Both the position numbers and the translations under genes were made by a program. Source: Vibrio artabrorum (lineage in GTDB: Bacteria; Pseudomonadota; Gammaproteobacteria; Enterobacterales; Vibrionaceae). From it: a stretch of 64,000 nucleotides of DNA. The number at the start of each line of letters is the position of its first letter. Positions within the stretch are counted from its first letter, which is position 1. Shown in pieces: positions 22,777 to 39,943 of this stretch. The notes under the pieces were generated by a model, which ran no database searches, was not told the origin of the DNA, and saw only the letters and a list, made by a program, of their open reading frames with translations. The DNA lies in assembly GCF_024347295.1 (NCBI RefSeq), contig NZ_AP025458.1, forward strand, positions 1 to 64,000, in the 5' to 3' direction.

Positions 22777-24234
22777 ATGCAATTTCGCTCAATTATTCGA
22801 ATCGTCGGATTATTATTAGCACTTTTTAGTGTATCAATGCTTGCTCCTGCGCTCGTCGCACTGATCTATCGAGATGGTGCGGGTGTGCCATTTGTGACGA
22901 CCTTCTTTGTTCTCTTATTCTGTGGAGCAACTTGCTGGTTTCCAAACCGACGTCATAAACACGAGTTGAAAGCGCGTGATGGCTTTTTGATTGTTGTTTT
23001 ATTCTGGACGGTAATCGGTAGTGCGGGTGCGCTGCCGTTTTTGATTGCTGATAACCCGAATGTTTCAGTCACGAATGCCTTTTTCGAATCCTTCTCTGCA
23101 TTAACCACTACGGGTGCGACGGTGATTGTCGGTCTCGATGATCTGCCTAAGGCGATTCTGTTTTACCGCCAGTTCCTGCAATGGTTTGGTGGTATGGGTA
23201 TCATCGTATTGGCAGTCGCCATTCTTCCGGTTCTGGGTATCGGTGGGATGCAGCTATATCGTGCTGAAATTCCGGGCCCAGTAAAAGACAGTAAGATGAC
23301 CCCGCGTATTGCTGAAACGGCAAAAGCGCTTTGGTACATTTATCTGAGTCTAACGATTGCTTGTGCAGTCGCTTTTTGGCTCGCAGGTATGAGCTTCTTT
23401 GACGCAATTAGTCATAGCTTTTCTACTATTGCGATTGGTGGCTTCTCGACTCACGATGCAAGCATGGGCTATTTCAACAGCCCGGCGATCAATATGATTA
23501 CGGTCGTATTCCTGCTTATCTCTGCGTGTAACTATTCACTTCACTTTGCTGCATTTGCTTCTGGTGGTGTGCATCCTAAGTATTACTGGAAAGATCCTGA
23601 ATTCCGCGCCTTTATCTTCATTCAAGCGGTTTTGTTCTTAGTTTGTTTTTTATTGCTGCTTAATCATCACTCCTATGACTCGTATTTCGAGGCCTTTGAT
23701 CAAGCCTTGTTCCAAACGGTATCTATATCTACTACAGCAGGCTTCACTACCACGGGTTTCTCTGAGTGGCCATTGTTCTTGCCTGTTCTGCTGCTGTTCT
23801 CTTCTTTTATTGGGGGATGCGCAGGGTCAACGGGTGGGGGTATGAAAGTTATTCGAATCTTACTGCTTACTCTGCAAGGTGCTCGTGAAATGAAGCGTCT
23901 TGTTCACCCACGCGCTGTCTATACCATCAAGGTTGGCGGCTCTGCGCTACCACAACGAGTCGTCGATGCGGTTTGGGGGTTCTTTTCGGCATACGCTTTG
24001 GTGTTTGTGGTTTGTATGTTGGCTCTGATAGCTACGGGAATGGATGAGCTCAGTGCTTTCTCTGCTGTAGCGGCAACCTTGAACAACCTTGGTCCAGGTC
24101 TTGGTGAGGTTGCAGTGCACTTTGGCGATGTGAATGACAAAGCAAAATGGGTATTGATTGTGTCTATGTTGTTTGGTCGTTTAGAAATATTCACCTTATT
24201 AATTTTATTGACCCCTACGTTTTGGCGTAGCTAA
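22777..24234 (+). CDS. trkH: Trk potassium uptake protein TrkH
   Basis: TrkH is the membrane pore of the Trk K+ uptake system and needs cytoplasmic TrkA, which is not in this window. The 485 residues are all membrane-embedded and contain four pore-loop repeats, for example 'ALTTTGATVI', 'IAIGGFSTHD' and 'STTAGFTTTGF', each with the glycine that forms the selectivity filter, plus the 'GCAGSTGGGMKVIR' gating region. It starts 34 bp after yigZ and ends 9 bp before hemG. Confidence 0.96.
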   Translation: MQFRSIIRIVGLLLALFSVSMLAPALVALIYRDGAGVPFVTTFFVLLFCGATCWFPNRRHKHELKARDGFLIVVLFWTVIGSAGALPFLIADNPNVSVTNAFFESFSALTTTGATVIVGLDDLPKAILFYRQFLQWFGGMGIIVLAVAILPVLGIGGMQLYRAEIPGPVKDSKMTPRIAETAKALWYIYLSLTIACAVAFWLAGMSFFDAISHSFSTIAIGGFSTHDASMGYFNSPAINMITVVFLLISACNYSLHFAAFASGGVHPKYYWKDPEFRAFIFIQAVLFLVCFLLLLNHHSYDSYFEAFDQALFQTVSISTTAGFTTTGFSEWPLFLPVLLLFSSFIGGCAGSTGGGMKVIRILLLTLQGAREMKRLVHPRAVYTIKVGGSALPQRVVDAVWGFFSAYALVFVVCMLALIATGMDELSAFSAVAATLNNLGPGLGEVAVHFGDVNDKAKWVLIVSMLFGRLEIFTLLILLTPTFWRS

Positions 24235-24243
24235 GGACATGTT

Positions 24244-24771
24244 GTGGCAAAAGCTCTATTTTTGTATTCAAGCCGTGAAGGGCAGACCAAGAAAATCCTG
24301 AACTATATAAAAGAAGAAATGAATGAGTTCGAATGTGAAATTCAAGATCTCCACACTGTTGGTAATGTCGATTTTGCTCAGTACGACAGAGTGTTGATTG
24401 GTGCCTCTATTCGTTATGGCCACCTTAATAAGAAGCTATATCAGTTCATTGATGCCAATTTGGCTCAACTGCAATCAAACAAGGTCGCTTTCTTTTGCGT
24501 GAACTTAACAGCTCGTAAAGAAGATCAAGGTAAAGATACCCCTGAAGGTAGCGCTTATATCAAGAAGTTTCTTATCAAGTCCCCGTGGCAGCCAACTTTG
24601 ATCGGTGTATTTGCTGGTGCTCTCTATTACCCACGCTATAACTGGTTCGATAAAACCATGATCCGCTTTATTATGAACATGACAGGCGGTGAAACGGATA
24701 CGACTAAGGAAGTTGAGTACACAAACTGGGAAAAAGTCTCTTTGTTCACTGAAAAACTAAAGAATATATAA
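24244..24771 (+). CDS. hemG: Menaquinone-dependent protoporphyrinogen IX dehydrogenase
   Basis: HemG oxidises protoporphyrinogen IX to protoporphyrin IX using FMN and passes electrons to quinones. The 175 residues start with GTG and show a flavodoxin-like fold with the FMN phosphate loop YSSREGQTKKI near the N terminus and 'IGASIRYGHLNKKLYQFI'. The long insertion near the middle is typical of HemG. It is last in the yigZ-trkH-hemG run, upstream of the rRNA promoters. Confidence 0.95.
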   Translation: MAKALFLYSSREGQTKKILNYIKEEMNEFECEIQDLHTVGNVDFAQYDRVLIGASIRYGHLNKKLYQFIDANLAQLQSNKVAFFCVNLTARKEDQGKDTPEGSAYIKKFLIKSPWQPTLIGVFAGALYYPRYNWFDKTMIRFIMNMTGGETDTTKEVEYTNWEKVSLFTEKLKNI

Positions 24772-24773
24772 GA

Positions 24774-24800
24774 GAAAAGCCTACTTTTGAGGCGTTTTGT
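24774..24800 (+). terminator. Possible terminator after hemG
   Basis: AAAGCCT and AGGCGTTT form a short, imperfect stem around ACTTTTG, followed by TGTGTTCTTTTT. It is weak but in the expected place. Confidence 0.4.
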
Positions 24801-24850
24801 GTTCTTTTTAATCGAACGAGTTAAAAAAACAGAAAAACTTCAAAAATGGC

Positions 24851-24878
24851 TTGCCAATGTGACGTCGATCTCTATAAT
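24851..24878 (+). promoter_or_regulatory. rRNA promoter, distal
   Basis: TTGCCA (24851-24856), a 16-bp spacer and TATAAT (24873-24878) are followed by the G+C-rich discriminator GCGACC typical of growth-rate-controlled rRNA promoters. Confidence 0.75.
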
Positions 24879-24978
24879 GCGACCTCGTTGAGACGGAAAG
24901 GCTTCGTTAAGAGCCAGAACGAATCAACCGGTCAAGTTAGCCAAGCAAAGTGCTTGAAAGAAGTTTTGAAAATAGTGG

Positions 24979-25006
24979 TTGACACTAAAACTTAAATCGC
25001 TAGAAT
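24979..25006 (+). promoter_or_regulatory. rRNA promoter, proximal
   Basis: Perfect TTGACA (24979-24984), a 16-bp spacer and TAGAAT (25001-25006) are followed by GGCCGCC, a stringent-type discriminator. It lies about 285 bp before the 16S gene. Confidence 0.85.
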
Positions 25007-25292
25007 GGCCGCCTCTTCCATAGTGATGTGAGTCACAATGAAGAGAAGCTCTTTAACAATTTAAACCTATCAATCTGTGTGGGTACTCGTTGATGAATAT
25101 CAAAACGTTTTATCGTTAGATAAAACAGATTCTTCGGAATCAAAATTGATTTCAATGAACTGAGTGACCAATACGTTTAACTACTTGTAGTTATTCGGCA
25201 CAGTCAATTCATTACCATTCTGTTGGAATGGTAATAGCTTTAAAATTACATAGTAGTTTTGAAGTCAGTATTCGTTGAGTCGACAAAATCTT
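25007..25292 (+). other. rRNA leader with boxA antitermination site
   Basis: The leader holds boxA GCTCTTTAACAAT near 25048-25060 (binding site for NusB/S10) and, before 16S, an AT-rich region with the inverted repeat TTACCATTC/GAATGGTAA near 25211-25233. Most of it recurs at 30532-30777. It contains no gene. Confidence 0.75.
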
Positions 25293-26847
<1,555 letters not shown>

Positions 26848-27235
26848 TACGAAGATACTTACGATGAGTGTCCACACAGATTGATGGTTTAGATTTAGTT
26901 AAAGCCAGAGCTTTAATTAATAACGTAAGTTATTGATTAAAGCTTTTTGCTTTATGCTCTTTAACAATTTGGAAAGCTGACTGATTGATTACTTACGAGT
27001 AATTCAATCAAATTTAAAAGTTCTCAATGTTTATCTTTCATTAGATAAACACAACAAACACATTCAAGTGTCTTGTATTTGATTCAAACTTGTTTGAATC
27101 ACAATTGAGTCCGGCAAACAGTTATTAAGAATTAACCCTTCTTAATGACAACCAAAAACCTTGGTTGCTTTTTGTCTTCACTTTTTGAAAGTGAAAGCAA
27201 ATTTGTATCATACACAAGACCCTTTCGGGTTGTAT
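26848..27235 (+). other. 16S-23S spacer of operon 1, without tRNA
   Basis: The 388-bp spacer contains no tRNA, unlike the second operon. A boxA copy (TGCTCTTTAACAATTT, about 26955-26970) and AT-rich inverted repeats for RNase III processing are seen. Confidence 0.8.
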
Positions 27236-30129
<2,894 letters not shown>

Positions 30130-30262
30130 ACAACACCCAAGGGGTTTTGTGGACTCAAAGAAAGACCAGACCTTGAATGCGTTTGAAGAGATAGACTTTT
30201 AAATCAGTTTTCCAGATTATTTTGCCTTCAGTTTTTAAAAAACTGAAAGTAAAAGCAAAATT

Positions 30263-30382
30263 TGCTTGGCGACCATAGCATTGTGGACCCACCTGATTCC
30301 ATGCCGAACTCAGAAGTGAAACACAATAGCGCCGATGGTAGTGTGGGGCTTCCCCATGTGAGAGTAGGACATCGCCAGGCTT
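30263..30382 (+). rRNA. rrf: 5S ribosomal RNA, operon 1
   Basis: A 120-nt gene from TGCTTGGCGACC to ATCGCCAGGCTT whose ends pair. No distal tRNA follows. A hairpin GACTTATCTC/GAGATGAGTC (about 30390-30413) lies after it. Confidence 0.96.
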
Positions 30383-30449
30383 TAATTTCGACTTATCTCG
30401 AAAGAGATGAGTCAACATAGTTTTCTGAGTAAAAACTTAGAATATTATG

Positions 30450-30477
30450 TTGACTTTCAAAGTGGAAAGCGTATTAT
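30450..30477 (+). promoter_or_regulatory. Promoter of the second rRNA operon
   Basis: TTGACT (30450-30455), a 16-bp spacer and TATTAT (30472-30477) are followed by the G+C-rich ACGCGTCC. It lies only 68 bp after the first 5S gene, so operon 2 also may receive read-through from operon 1. Confidence 0.82.
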
Positions 30478-30531
30478 ACGCGTCCTGCTTAAGTGCTAAG
30501 GCACTGAAAGCGTTCTCTTTTTAGAGAACAA

Positions 30532-30777
30532 GCTCTTTAACAATTTAAACCTATCAATCTGTGTGGGCACTCGTTGATGAATATCAAAACGTTTTATCAT
30601 TAGATAAAACAGATTCTTCGGAATCAAAATTGATTTCAATGAACTGAGTGACCAATCGAGATTAAGTTTACTTAGTCTTGGCACAGTCAATTCATTATCA
30701 TTCTGTTGGAATGATAATAGCTTTAGAATTACTTTTTGTAGTTTTGAAGTCAGTATTCGTTGAGTCGACAAAATCTT
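30532..30777 (+). other. Leader of the second rRNA operon with boxA
   Basis: The boxA GCTCTTTAACAAT is at 30532-30544. The following bases are almost the same as the first operon leader, with a few substitutions around 30655-30680 and 30731-30740. No gene is present. Confidence 0.75.
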
Positions 30778-32332
<1,555 letters not shown>

Positions 32333-32453
32333 TACGAAGATACCACGATGAGTGTCCACACAGATTGATTAGGTTTAGAAAAGCAAAGAGATGAAGAACT
32401 CCCAAGTTCTTCGAAGTTTGTTTCTGCTTTTAAAGTGGAGATAAATTAGCAGT

Positions 32454-32529
32454 GTCCCGTTCGTCTAGAGGCCTAGGACACCGCCCTTTCACGGCGGTAA
32501 CAGGGGTTCGACTCCCCTACGGGATACCA
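32454..32529 (+). tRNA. tRNA-Glu (TTC)
   Basis: A 76-nt cloverleaf with anticodon TTC in CCCTTTCACGG and encoded CCA. It is first of three tRNAs in the 16S-23S spacer of operon 2. The acceptor stem begins GTCCCGT. Confidence 0.97.
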
Positions 32530-32531
32530 TT

Positions 32532-32607
32532 GGGTCGTTAGCTCAGTTGGTAGAGCAGTTGACTTTTAATCAATTGGTCGCAGGTTCGAATCCTGCACGA
32601 CCCACCA
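32532..32607 (+). tRNA. tRNA-Lys (TTT)
   Basis: A 76-nt cloverleaf with acceptor GGGTCGT/ACGACCC, anticodon TTT and encoded CCA. It starts 2 bp after tRNA-Glu. Confidence 0.97.
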
Positions 32608-32632
32608 TTTCCTCCCAAGGAAATAAAATTTG

Positions 32633-32708
32633 GGGCGATTAGCTCAGTTGGGAGAGCACCTGCCTTACAAGCAGGGGGTCACTGGTTCGAGCCCGGTATC
32701 GCCCACCA
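32633..32708 (+). tRNA. tRNA-Val (TAC)
   Basis: A 76-nt cloverleaf with acceptor GGGCGAT/ATCGCCC, anticodon TAC and encoded CCA. It is the third spacer tRNA of operon 2. Confidence 0.97.
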
Positions 32709-33112
32709 TTCTCTAAATATTCTTGGTTATCATCATATCCAAACCACTTCTTTTGTTGTTGGTTGGTGTCTTTGACGGTGAGAATCTTTAGAAAATGTGA
32801 ATTTTAGAACACTGATTCTTAAAATCTCATGCTCTTTAACAATTTGGAAAGCTGACTGATTAACTGACTTACGAGTTATGTTAATCAAATTTAAAAGTTC
32901 TCAATGTTTATCTTTCATTAGATAGACACAACAAACACATTCAAGTGTCTTGTATTCGATTCAAACTTGTTTGAATCACAATTGAGTCCGGCAAACAGTC
33001 ATTGAGAATTAACCCTTCTTAATGACAACCAAAAACCTTGGTTGCTTTTTGTCTTCACTTTTTAAAAGTGAAAGCAAATTTGTATCATACACAAGACCCT
33101 TTCGGGTTGTAT
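32709..33112 (+). other. Distal part of the operon 2 spacer with boxA
   Basis: A 404-bp stretch without genes. boxA TGCTCTTTAACAATTT lies near 32830-32845; from there to 23S it closely follows the operon 1 spacer. Confidence 0.7.
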
Positions 33113-36006
<2,894 letters not shown>

Positions 36007-36139
36007 ACAACACCCAAGGGGTTTTGTGGGCTCAATAGAAAGACAGACCTTGAATGCGTTTGAAGAGATAGACTTTTAAATCAGTTTTCCAGATTATTTT
36101 GCCTTCAGTTTTTAAAAAACTGAAAGTAAAAGCAAAATT

Positions 36140-36259
36140 TGCTTGGCGACCATAGCATTGTGGACCCACCTGATTCCATGCCGAACTCAGAAGTGAAACA
36201 CAATAGCGCCGATGGTAGTGTGGGGCTTCCCCATGTGAGAGTAGGACATCGCCAGGCTT
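36140..36259 (+). rRNA. rrf: 5S ribosomal RNA, operon 2
   Basis: A 120-nt gene with the same sequence as the first 5S copy over the visible length. It is followed by tRNA-Asp in the same transcription unit. Confidence 0.96.
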
Positions 36260-36324
36260 TAAATTAAATCTTTAGGTTGACCGACCTGGAGATATGGACG
36301 CTCACTTAGTGAGTTGACCACTGC

Positions 36325-36401
36325 GGAGTGGTAGTTCAGTTGGTTAGAATACCGGCCTGTCACGCCGGGGGTCGCGGGTTCGAGTCCCGTCCACTCCGCC
36401 A
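36325..36401 (+). tRNA. tRNA-Asp (GTC)
   Basis: A 77-nt cloverleaf with acceptor GGAGTGG/CCACTCC, anticodon GTC and encoded CCA. It is distal to 5S, a common rrn arrangement. Confidence 0.97.
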
Positions 36402-36411
36402 CTTATTCGAT

Positions 36412-36437
36412 AACCTCGCCTAGTGCGAGGTTTTTTC
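36412..36437 (+). terminator. Terminator after tRNA-Asp
   Basis: The 6-bp stem CCTCGC/GCGAGG (36414-36419 with 36425-36430) is followed by six T residues. It lies between tRNA-Asp and tRNA-Trp, so tRNA-Trp may depend on read-through. Confidence 0.85.
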
Positions 36438-36461
36438 GAATCTGAAGTAATAAAAAGTTTT

Positions 36462-36538
<77 letters not shown>

Positions 36539-36543
36539 TATTT

Positions 36544-36575
36544 AAGGCTCTAGCAGAAATGCTAGAGCCTTTTTG
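36544..36575. terminator. Bidirectional terminator between tRNA-Trp and ilvY
   Basis: The perfect 9-bp stem GGCTCTAGC/GCTAGAGCC (36546-36554 with 36561-36569) is followed by TTTTT. It ends the rRNA/tRNA unit and lies 19 bp from the ilvY stop. Confidence 0.9.
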
Positions 36576-36587
36576 CTTTAATTGGTA

Positions 36588-37478
36588 TTAGTCCGGAAGG
36601 TATTTACCTTTAGCGACCTGCCAAAATGCTCGAATTAACGGATTTTCTAATTGCGATCGCTTACAGCACACCCCCAATTCAAACGGCTTGATTGGCTCTA
36701 TTTTTAAGCGATCGACTTTGTCTCTCACAGGACTATTGTTGATGACGACATCTGGCGCGATACCAACCCCACAACCAAGAGCAACCATACTTACGATCGC
36801 CTCATGGCCTGCAACTTGCGTATATATATTGGGCTTTATCTTCATTTTTTTAAACCATGCATTGGCACGTTCACGTGCAGTACCGGCTTCAGGAATAATA
36901 AAAGGCACTTCATTCCAGTTTGGTTTATCAGATTGCAGTTGTTGGCTAAAGCTACTCACACCAGATGGGATGATGACTGACAGTGGAATATCGCTGATGG
37001 TCTCGAATTCTAACCTTGAAGGAAGGATGTCTGGTTTTGCAGAGATAGCGATATCCGCTTCATCGTTTAATATCTTGTCGATGGATTGAGCTGGATCGCC
37101 AGTAGAGAGTTTAAATTCAATATATGGATGTATGACCCTGAATTCTGTTATGAGTTCAGGTAGGTGGCTGTAGCTCGCTGTGACAGAACAAAATATACGG
37201 ATATCACCTTTAAGTTCTTGCTCTCCCCCCTTCAGATGAAGATTGTATTGCTGCCACTCGCCGACGATGCTCAATGCAACAGGCAATAAATGTTTACCTG
37301 CTGGAGTAAGATCAACACTGCGGTTATCTCTGATAAGCAATTCTTGCCCTGTTTCCTCTTCAAGCTTTTGTATTTGGCGACTCAGCGCTGAAGGACTGAC
37401 GTGCATAGCGGCAGCGGTTTTACTGAAACTTTTGCTATCACATAAATGTATAAATAATTGTAGAGATTTTATGTTCAT
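36588..37478 (-). CDS. ilvY: LysR-type activator IlvY
   Basis: IlvY activates the divergent ilvC gene when acetolactate or acetohydroxybutyrate accumulates. The 296 residues have an N-terminal HTH (SKSFSKTAAAMHVSPSALSRQIQKLE) and a LysR substrate-binding domain with 'VALGCGVGIAPDVVI'. The assignment rests on family resemblance and its divergent position next to ilvC, with a LysR-type inverted repeat between the two starts. Confidence 0.93.
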   Translation of the reverse strand: MNIKSLQLFIHLCDSKSFSKTAAAMHVSPSALSRQIQKLEEETGQELLIRDNRSVDLTPAGKHLLPVALSIVGEWQQYNLHLKGGEQELKGDIRIFCSVTASYSHLPELITEFRVIHPYIEFKLSTGDPAQSIDKILNDEADIAISAKPDILPSRLEFETISDIPLSVIIPSGVSSFSQQLQSDKPNWNEVPFIIPEAGTARERANAWFKKMKIKPNIYTQVAGHEAIVSMVALGCGVGIAPDVVINNSPVRDKVDRLKIEPIKPFELGVCCKRSQLENPLIRAFWQVAKGKYLPD

Positions 37479-37498
37479 ATCCTGTTACCGCTCCCACG

Positions 37499-37513
37499 TT
37501 GCATTTATTGCAA
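37499..37513. promoter_or_regulatory. Likely IlvY operator
   Basis: TTGCATTTATTGCAA is a perfect TTGCA-N5-TGCAA inverted repeat containing a LysR T-N11-A core. It lies 21 bp upstream of ilvY and 109 bp upstream of ilvC. Confidence 0.7.
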
Positions 37514-37572
37514 TAACTAATTGTGAATATATCACTTTCAGCAACAGAATGTCTGTTTTAGTATGAAGTCAT

Positions 37573-37590
37573 TCGATAGAGAGATATCGA
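37573..37590 (+). other. Stem-loop in the ilvC leader
   Basis: TCGATA/TATCGA with loop GAGAGA lies 33 bp before the ilvC start. It may be in the 5' untranslated region. The role is unknown. Confidence 0.35.
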
Positions 37591-37622
37591 CCTTACGGAC
37601 TTATTTTTAAAGGAGCGCCCTG

Positions 37623-39107
37623 ATGGCTAACTATTTCAATACATTAAACCTACGCGAGCAGCTCGACCAACTAGGTCGTTGTCGTTTCATGGACCGCAGC
37701 GAGTTCGCAACAGAAGCGGATTACCTAAAAGGTAAGAAAGTCGTTATCGTTGGTTGTGGTGCTCAGGGCCTAAACCAAGGTCTAAACATGCGTGACTCTG
37801 GCCTAAACGTAGCGTACGCACTACGTCAGGCTGCGATTGACGAGCAGCGTCAGTCTTACAAGAACGCAAAGGAAAACGGTTTTGAAGTAGCAAGCTACGA
37901 AACGCTAATTCCAGAAGCAGATCTAGTCATCAACCTGACTCCAGACAAGCAGCACACTAACGTTGTAGAAACGGTTATGCCGCTAATGAAGCAAGGCGCT
38001 GCACTAGGTTACTCTCACGGTTTCAATGTAGTTGAAGAAGGCATGCAAATCCGTAAAGACCTAACGGTTGTAATGGTTGCGCCTAAATGTCCAGGTACAG
38101 AAGTACGAGAAGAGTACAAGCGTGGTTTCGGTGTACCTACACTTATCGCAGTTCACCCAGAAAATGACCCTAAAGGCGAAGGTTGGGATATCGCTAAAGC
38201 TTGGGCTGCAGGTACTGGTGGTCACCGTGCTGGTTGCCTAGAGTCTTCTTTTGTCGCGGAAGTTAAATCTGACCTTATGGGTGAGCAAACTATCCTTTGT
38301 GGCATGCTACAAGCAGGTTCTATCGTATCTTACGAAAAGATGATTGCTGACGGTATCGAACCTGGCTACGCAGGCAAGCTTCTACAATACGGTTGGGAAA
38401 CGATCACTGAAGCACTTAAGTTTGGTGGCGTAACTCACATGATGGATCGTCTATCTAACCCAGCTAAAGTTAAAGCGTTTGAGCTTTCTGAAGAGCTTAA
38501 AGACCTAATGCGTCCGCTTTACAACAAGCACATGGACGACATTATCTCTGGTCACTTCTCTAGCACTATGATGGCTGACTGGGCTAACGATGATGTGAAC
38601 CTACTAGGCTGGCGTGAAGAGACAGGCGAAACGGCATTCGAAAATTACCCGGCTTCTGATGTGGAAATTTCAGAGCAAGAGTACTTCGACAACGGCATTC
38701 TACTCGTTGCTATGGTTCGTGCTGGTGTTGAGTTAGCGTTCGAAGCTATGACGGCATCAGGCATCATCGATGAGTCTGCTTACTACGAGTCACTGCACGA
38801 GCTACCACTAATCGCAAACACAGTAGCACGTAAGCGTCTGTACGAAATGAACGTAGTCATCTCAGATACAGCAGAGTACGGTAACTACCTATTTGCTAAC
38901 GTAGCTACGCCACTACTGCGTGAGAAGTTCATGCCTTCAGTAAATACTGACGTTATCGGCCGCGGTTTAGGTGAAACATCTAACCAAGTAGATAATGCGA
39001 CACTAATCGCAGTGAATGAAGCTATCCGTAACCACCCAGTTGAGTACATTGGTGAAGAGCTACGTGGTTACATGACAGACATGAAAAATATCGCGGTAGG
39101 CGGCTAA
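37623..39107 (+). CDS. ilvC: Ketol-acid reductoisomerase, class II
   Basis: IlvC converts acetolactate and acetohydroxybutyrate to dihydroxy acids with NADPH and Mg2+, in branched-chain amino-acid synthesis. The 494 residues are the long class II form with duplicated C-terminal knotted domain. The Rossmann motif [13 protein letters not shown] lies near residue 40, and '[13 protein letters not shown]' and '[13 protein letters not shown]' hold metal and substrate residues. AAGGAG precedes the ATG. It is controlled by IlvY from the divergent side. Confidence 0.97.
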   Translation: MANYFNTLNLREQLDQLGRCRFMDRSEFATEADYLKGKKVVIVGCGAQGLNQGLNMRDSGLNVAYALRQAAIDEQRQSYKNAKENGFEVASYETLIPEADLVINLTPDKQHTNVVETVMPLMKQGAALGYSHGFNVVEEGMQIRKDLTVVMVAPKCPGTEVREEYKRGFGVPTLIAVHPENDPKGEGWDIAKAWAAGTGGHRAGCLESSFVAEVKSDLMGEQTILCGMLQAGSIVSYEKMIADGIEPGYAGKLLQYGWETITEALKFGGVTHMMDRLSNPAKVKAFELSEELKDLMRPLYNKHMDDIISGHFSSTMMADWANDDVNLLGWREETGETAFENYPASDVEISEQEYFDNGILLVAMVRAGVELAFEAMTASGIIDESAYYESLHELPLIANTVARKRLYEMNVVISDTAEYGNYLFANVATPLLREKFMPSVNTDVIGRGLGETSNQVDNATLIAVNEAIRNHPVEYIGEELRGYMTDMKNIAVGG

Positions 39108-39137
39108 TTACTTGCCTTAAGGTTCCATTTCGGTGTC

Positions 39138-39174
39138 GAAGGTGCTCATTTACTATCGTAAACTCCGTGCCTTC
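39138..39174. repeat. Dispersed stem-loop repeat, family A, copy 2
   Basis: Thirty bases after the ilvC stop. The outer stem GAAGG/CCTTC (39138-39142 with 39170-39174) and inner stem TTTAC/GTAAA (39149-39153 with 39158-39162) enclose the same TGCTCA and CTCCGYG single strands as the copy after gyrB. Both stems differ from that copy in compensated ways. Confidence 0.65.
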
Positions 39175-39282
39175 TCCTAGAAATGCAACCTTAATTCTGC
39201 GTAATTGCATTAAAGCAAAGCAGTAAGAACTCCAGGTAGACTGGGGTCAATAAATACAAAATAAAACACAACATCTAATTAA

Positions 39283-39314
39283 AAGGCTTGGTCGCCGTTG
39301 ACCAAGCCTTTTTG
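39283..39314 (+). terminator. Terminator of ilvC
   Basis: The perfect 11-bp stem AAGGCTTGGTC/GACCAAGCCTT (39283-39293 with 39300-39310) is followed by TTTGTTTTT. Confidence 0.9.
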
Positions 39315-39351
39315 TTTTTGGGTAGAGTTTTATGCCCTTCGAGAGGTAAAC

Positions 39352-39393
39352 CGTCATTCCCTAGACTGACGAAGGAAGGAGTAGGGAATCTCT
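39352..39393. repeat. Dispersed repeat, family B, copy 2
   Basis: It starts CGTCATTCCCTAG and ends GTAGGGAATCTCT; ATTCCCTA and TAGGGAAT are perfect inverted repeats, so it can form a hairpin. It resembles the copy at 7214-7256. Confidence 0.6.
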
Positions 39394-39418
39394 AACGGTT
39401 CTTCGCTCATTGTATAAG

Positions 39419-39456
39419 ATCCCCAACTCTCTCGTTCCTCGCTCTTGAGGGTGACA
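39419..39456. repeat. Dispersed repeat, family B, copy 3 (inverted)
   Basis: Read on the minus strand it runs TGTCACCCTCAAGAGCGAGG and on through ACGAGAGAGTTGGGGATC, the same pattern as the other family B copies in opposite orientation. It lies 25 bp from copy 2, making a head-to-head pair. Confidence 0.5.
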
Positions 39457-39525
39457 GTAATAAAAACAAAGAGTTGTCACTGTCTACACCCCTCTATCTT
39501 CCTCCCAAAGTATTCGCATATAAAA

Positions 39526-39551
39526 AGGGCCGACGTTTTCACGTCAGCCCC
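39526..39551 (-). terminator. Terminator of ubiK
   Basis: GGGC-C-GACGT and ACGTC-A-GCCC form an interrupted stem around TTTC. On the minus strand it is followed by TTTTTATATG. It lies 23 bp past the ubiK stop. Confidence 0.78.
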
Positions 39552-39573
39552 CAGGGTTATCTCGCTTTTCAGC

Positions 39574-39825
39574 TTACTTATCAGCAAGCTTAGCTTCTAG
39601 TTCAACGAGCTTTTGTTCCATCTCTGTTAGCTTCTGACGTGTGCGCAACAGTACTTGAGTTTGAACATCAAACTCTTCACGGCTGACAACGTCTAACTTG
39701 TTTAGCTGCCCTTGGATTACTTGGCGAACTTTTTGGTCTACGTCTGAACCCAGTTCTTTAACTGGCTGAGGCATAGAGTCGTGGATCTGCTTAGCAATTT
39801 GCTCTAGTTTTTTTGGATCAAACAT
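39574..39825 (-). CDS. ubiK: Ubiquinone biosynthesis accessory factor UbiK (YqiC, BMFP)
   Basis: UbiK helps assemble the aerobic ubiquinone-synthesis complex, binding UbiJ and lipids. The 83 residues match the family: an amphipathic N-terminal helix ([19 protein letters not shown]) and a C-terminal coiled coil (about 45-83, [12 protein letters not shown] then [13 protein letters not shown]). It is monocistronic on the minus strand between ilvC and vexB. Confidence 0.9.
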   Translation of the reverse strand: MFDPKKLEQIAKQIHDSMPQPVKELGSDVDQKVRQVIQGQLNKLDVVSREEFDVQTQVLLRTRQKLTEMEQKLVELEAKLADK

Positions 39826-39943
39826 ATCGATTAAAACTCCTGACTATTTATCACTATTCTATTTAATCAGATTAGAGATGTCGCCTATCGTGTATCAAAA
39901 AGGCCACCGACGTGACCTTTTTGATGGTTTTACGATTTAGCGA

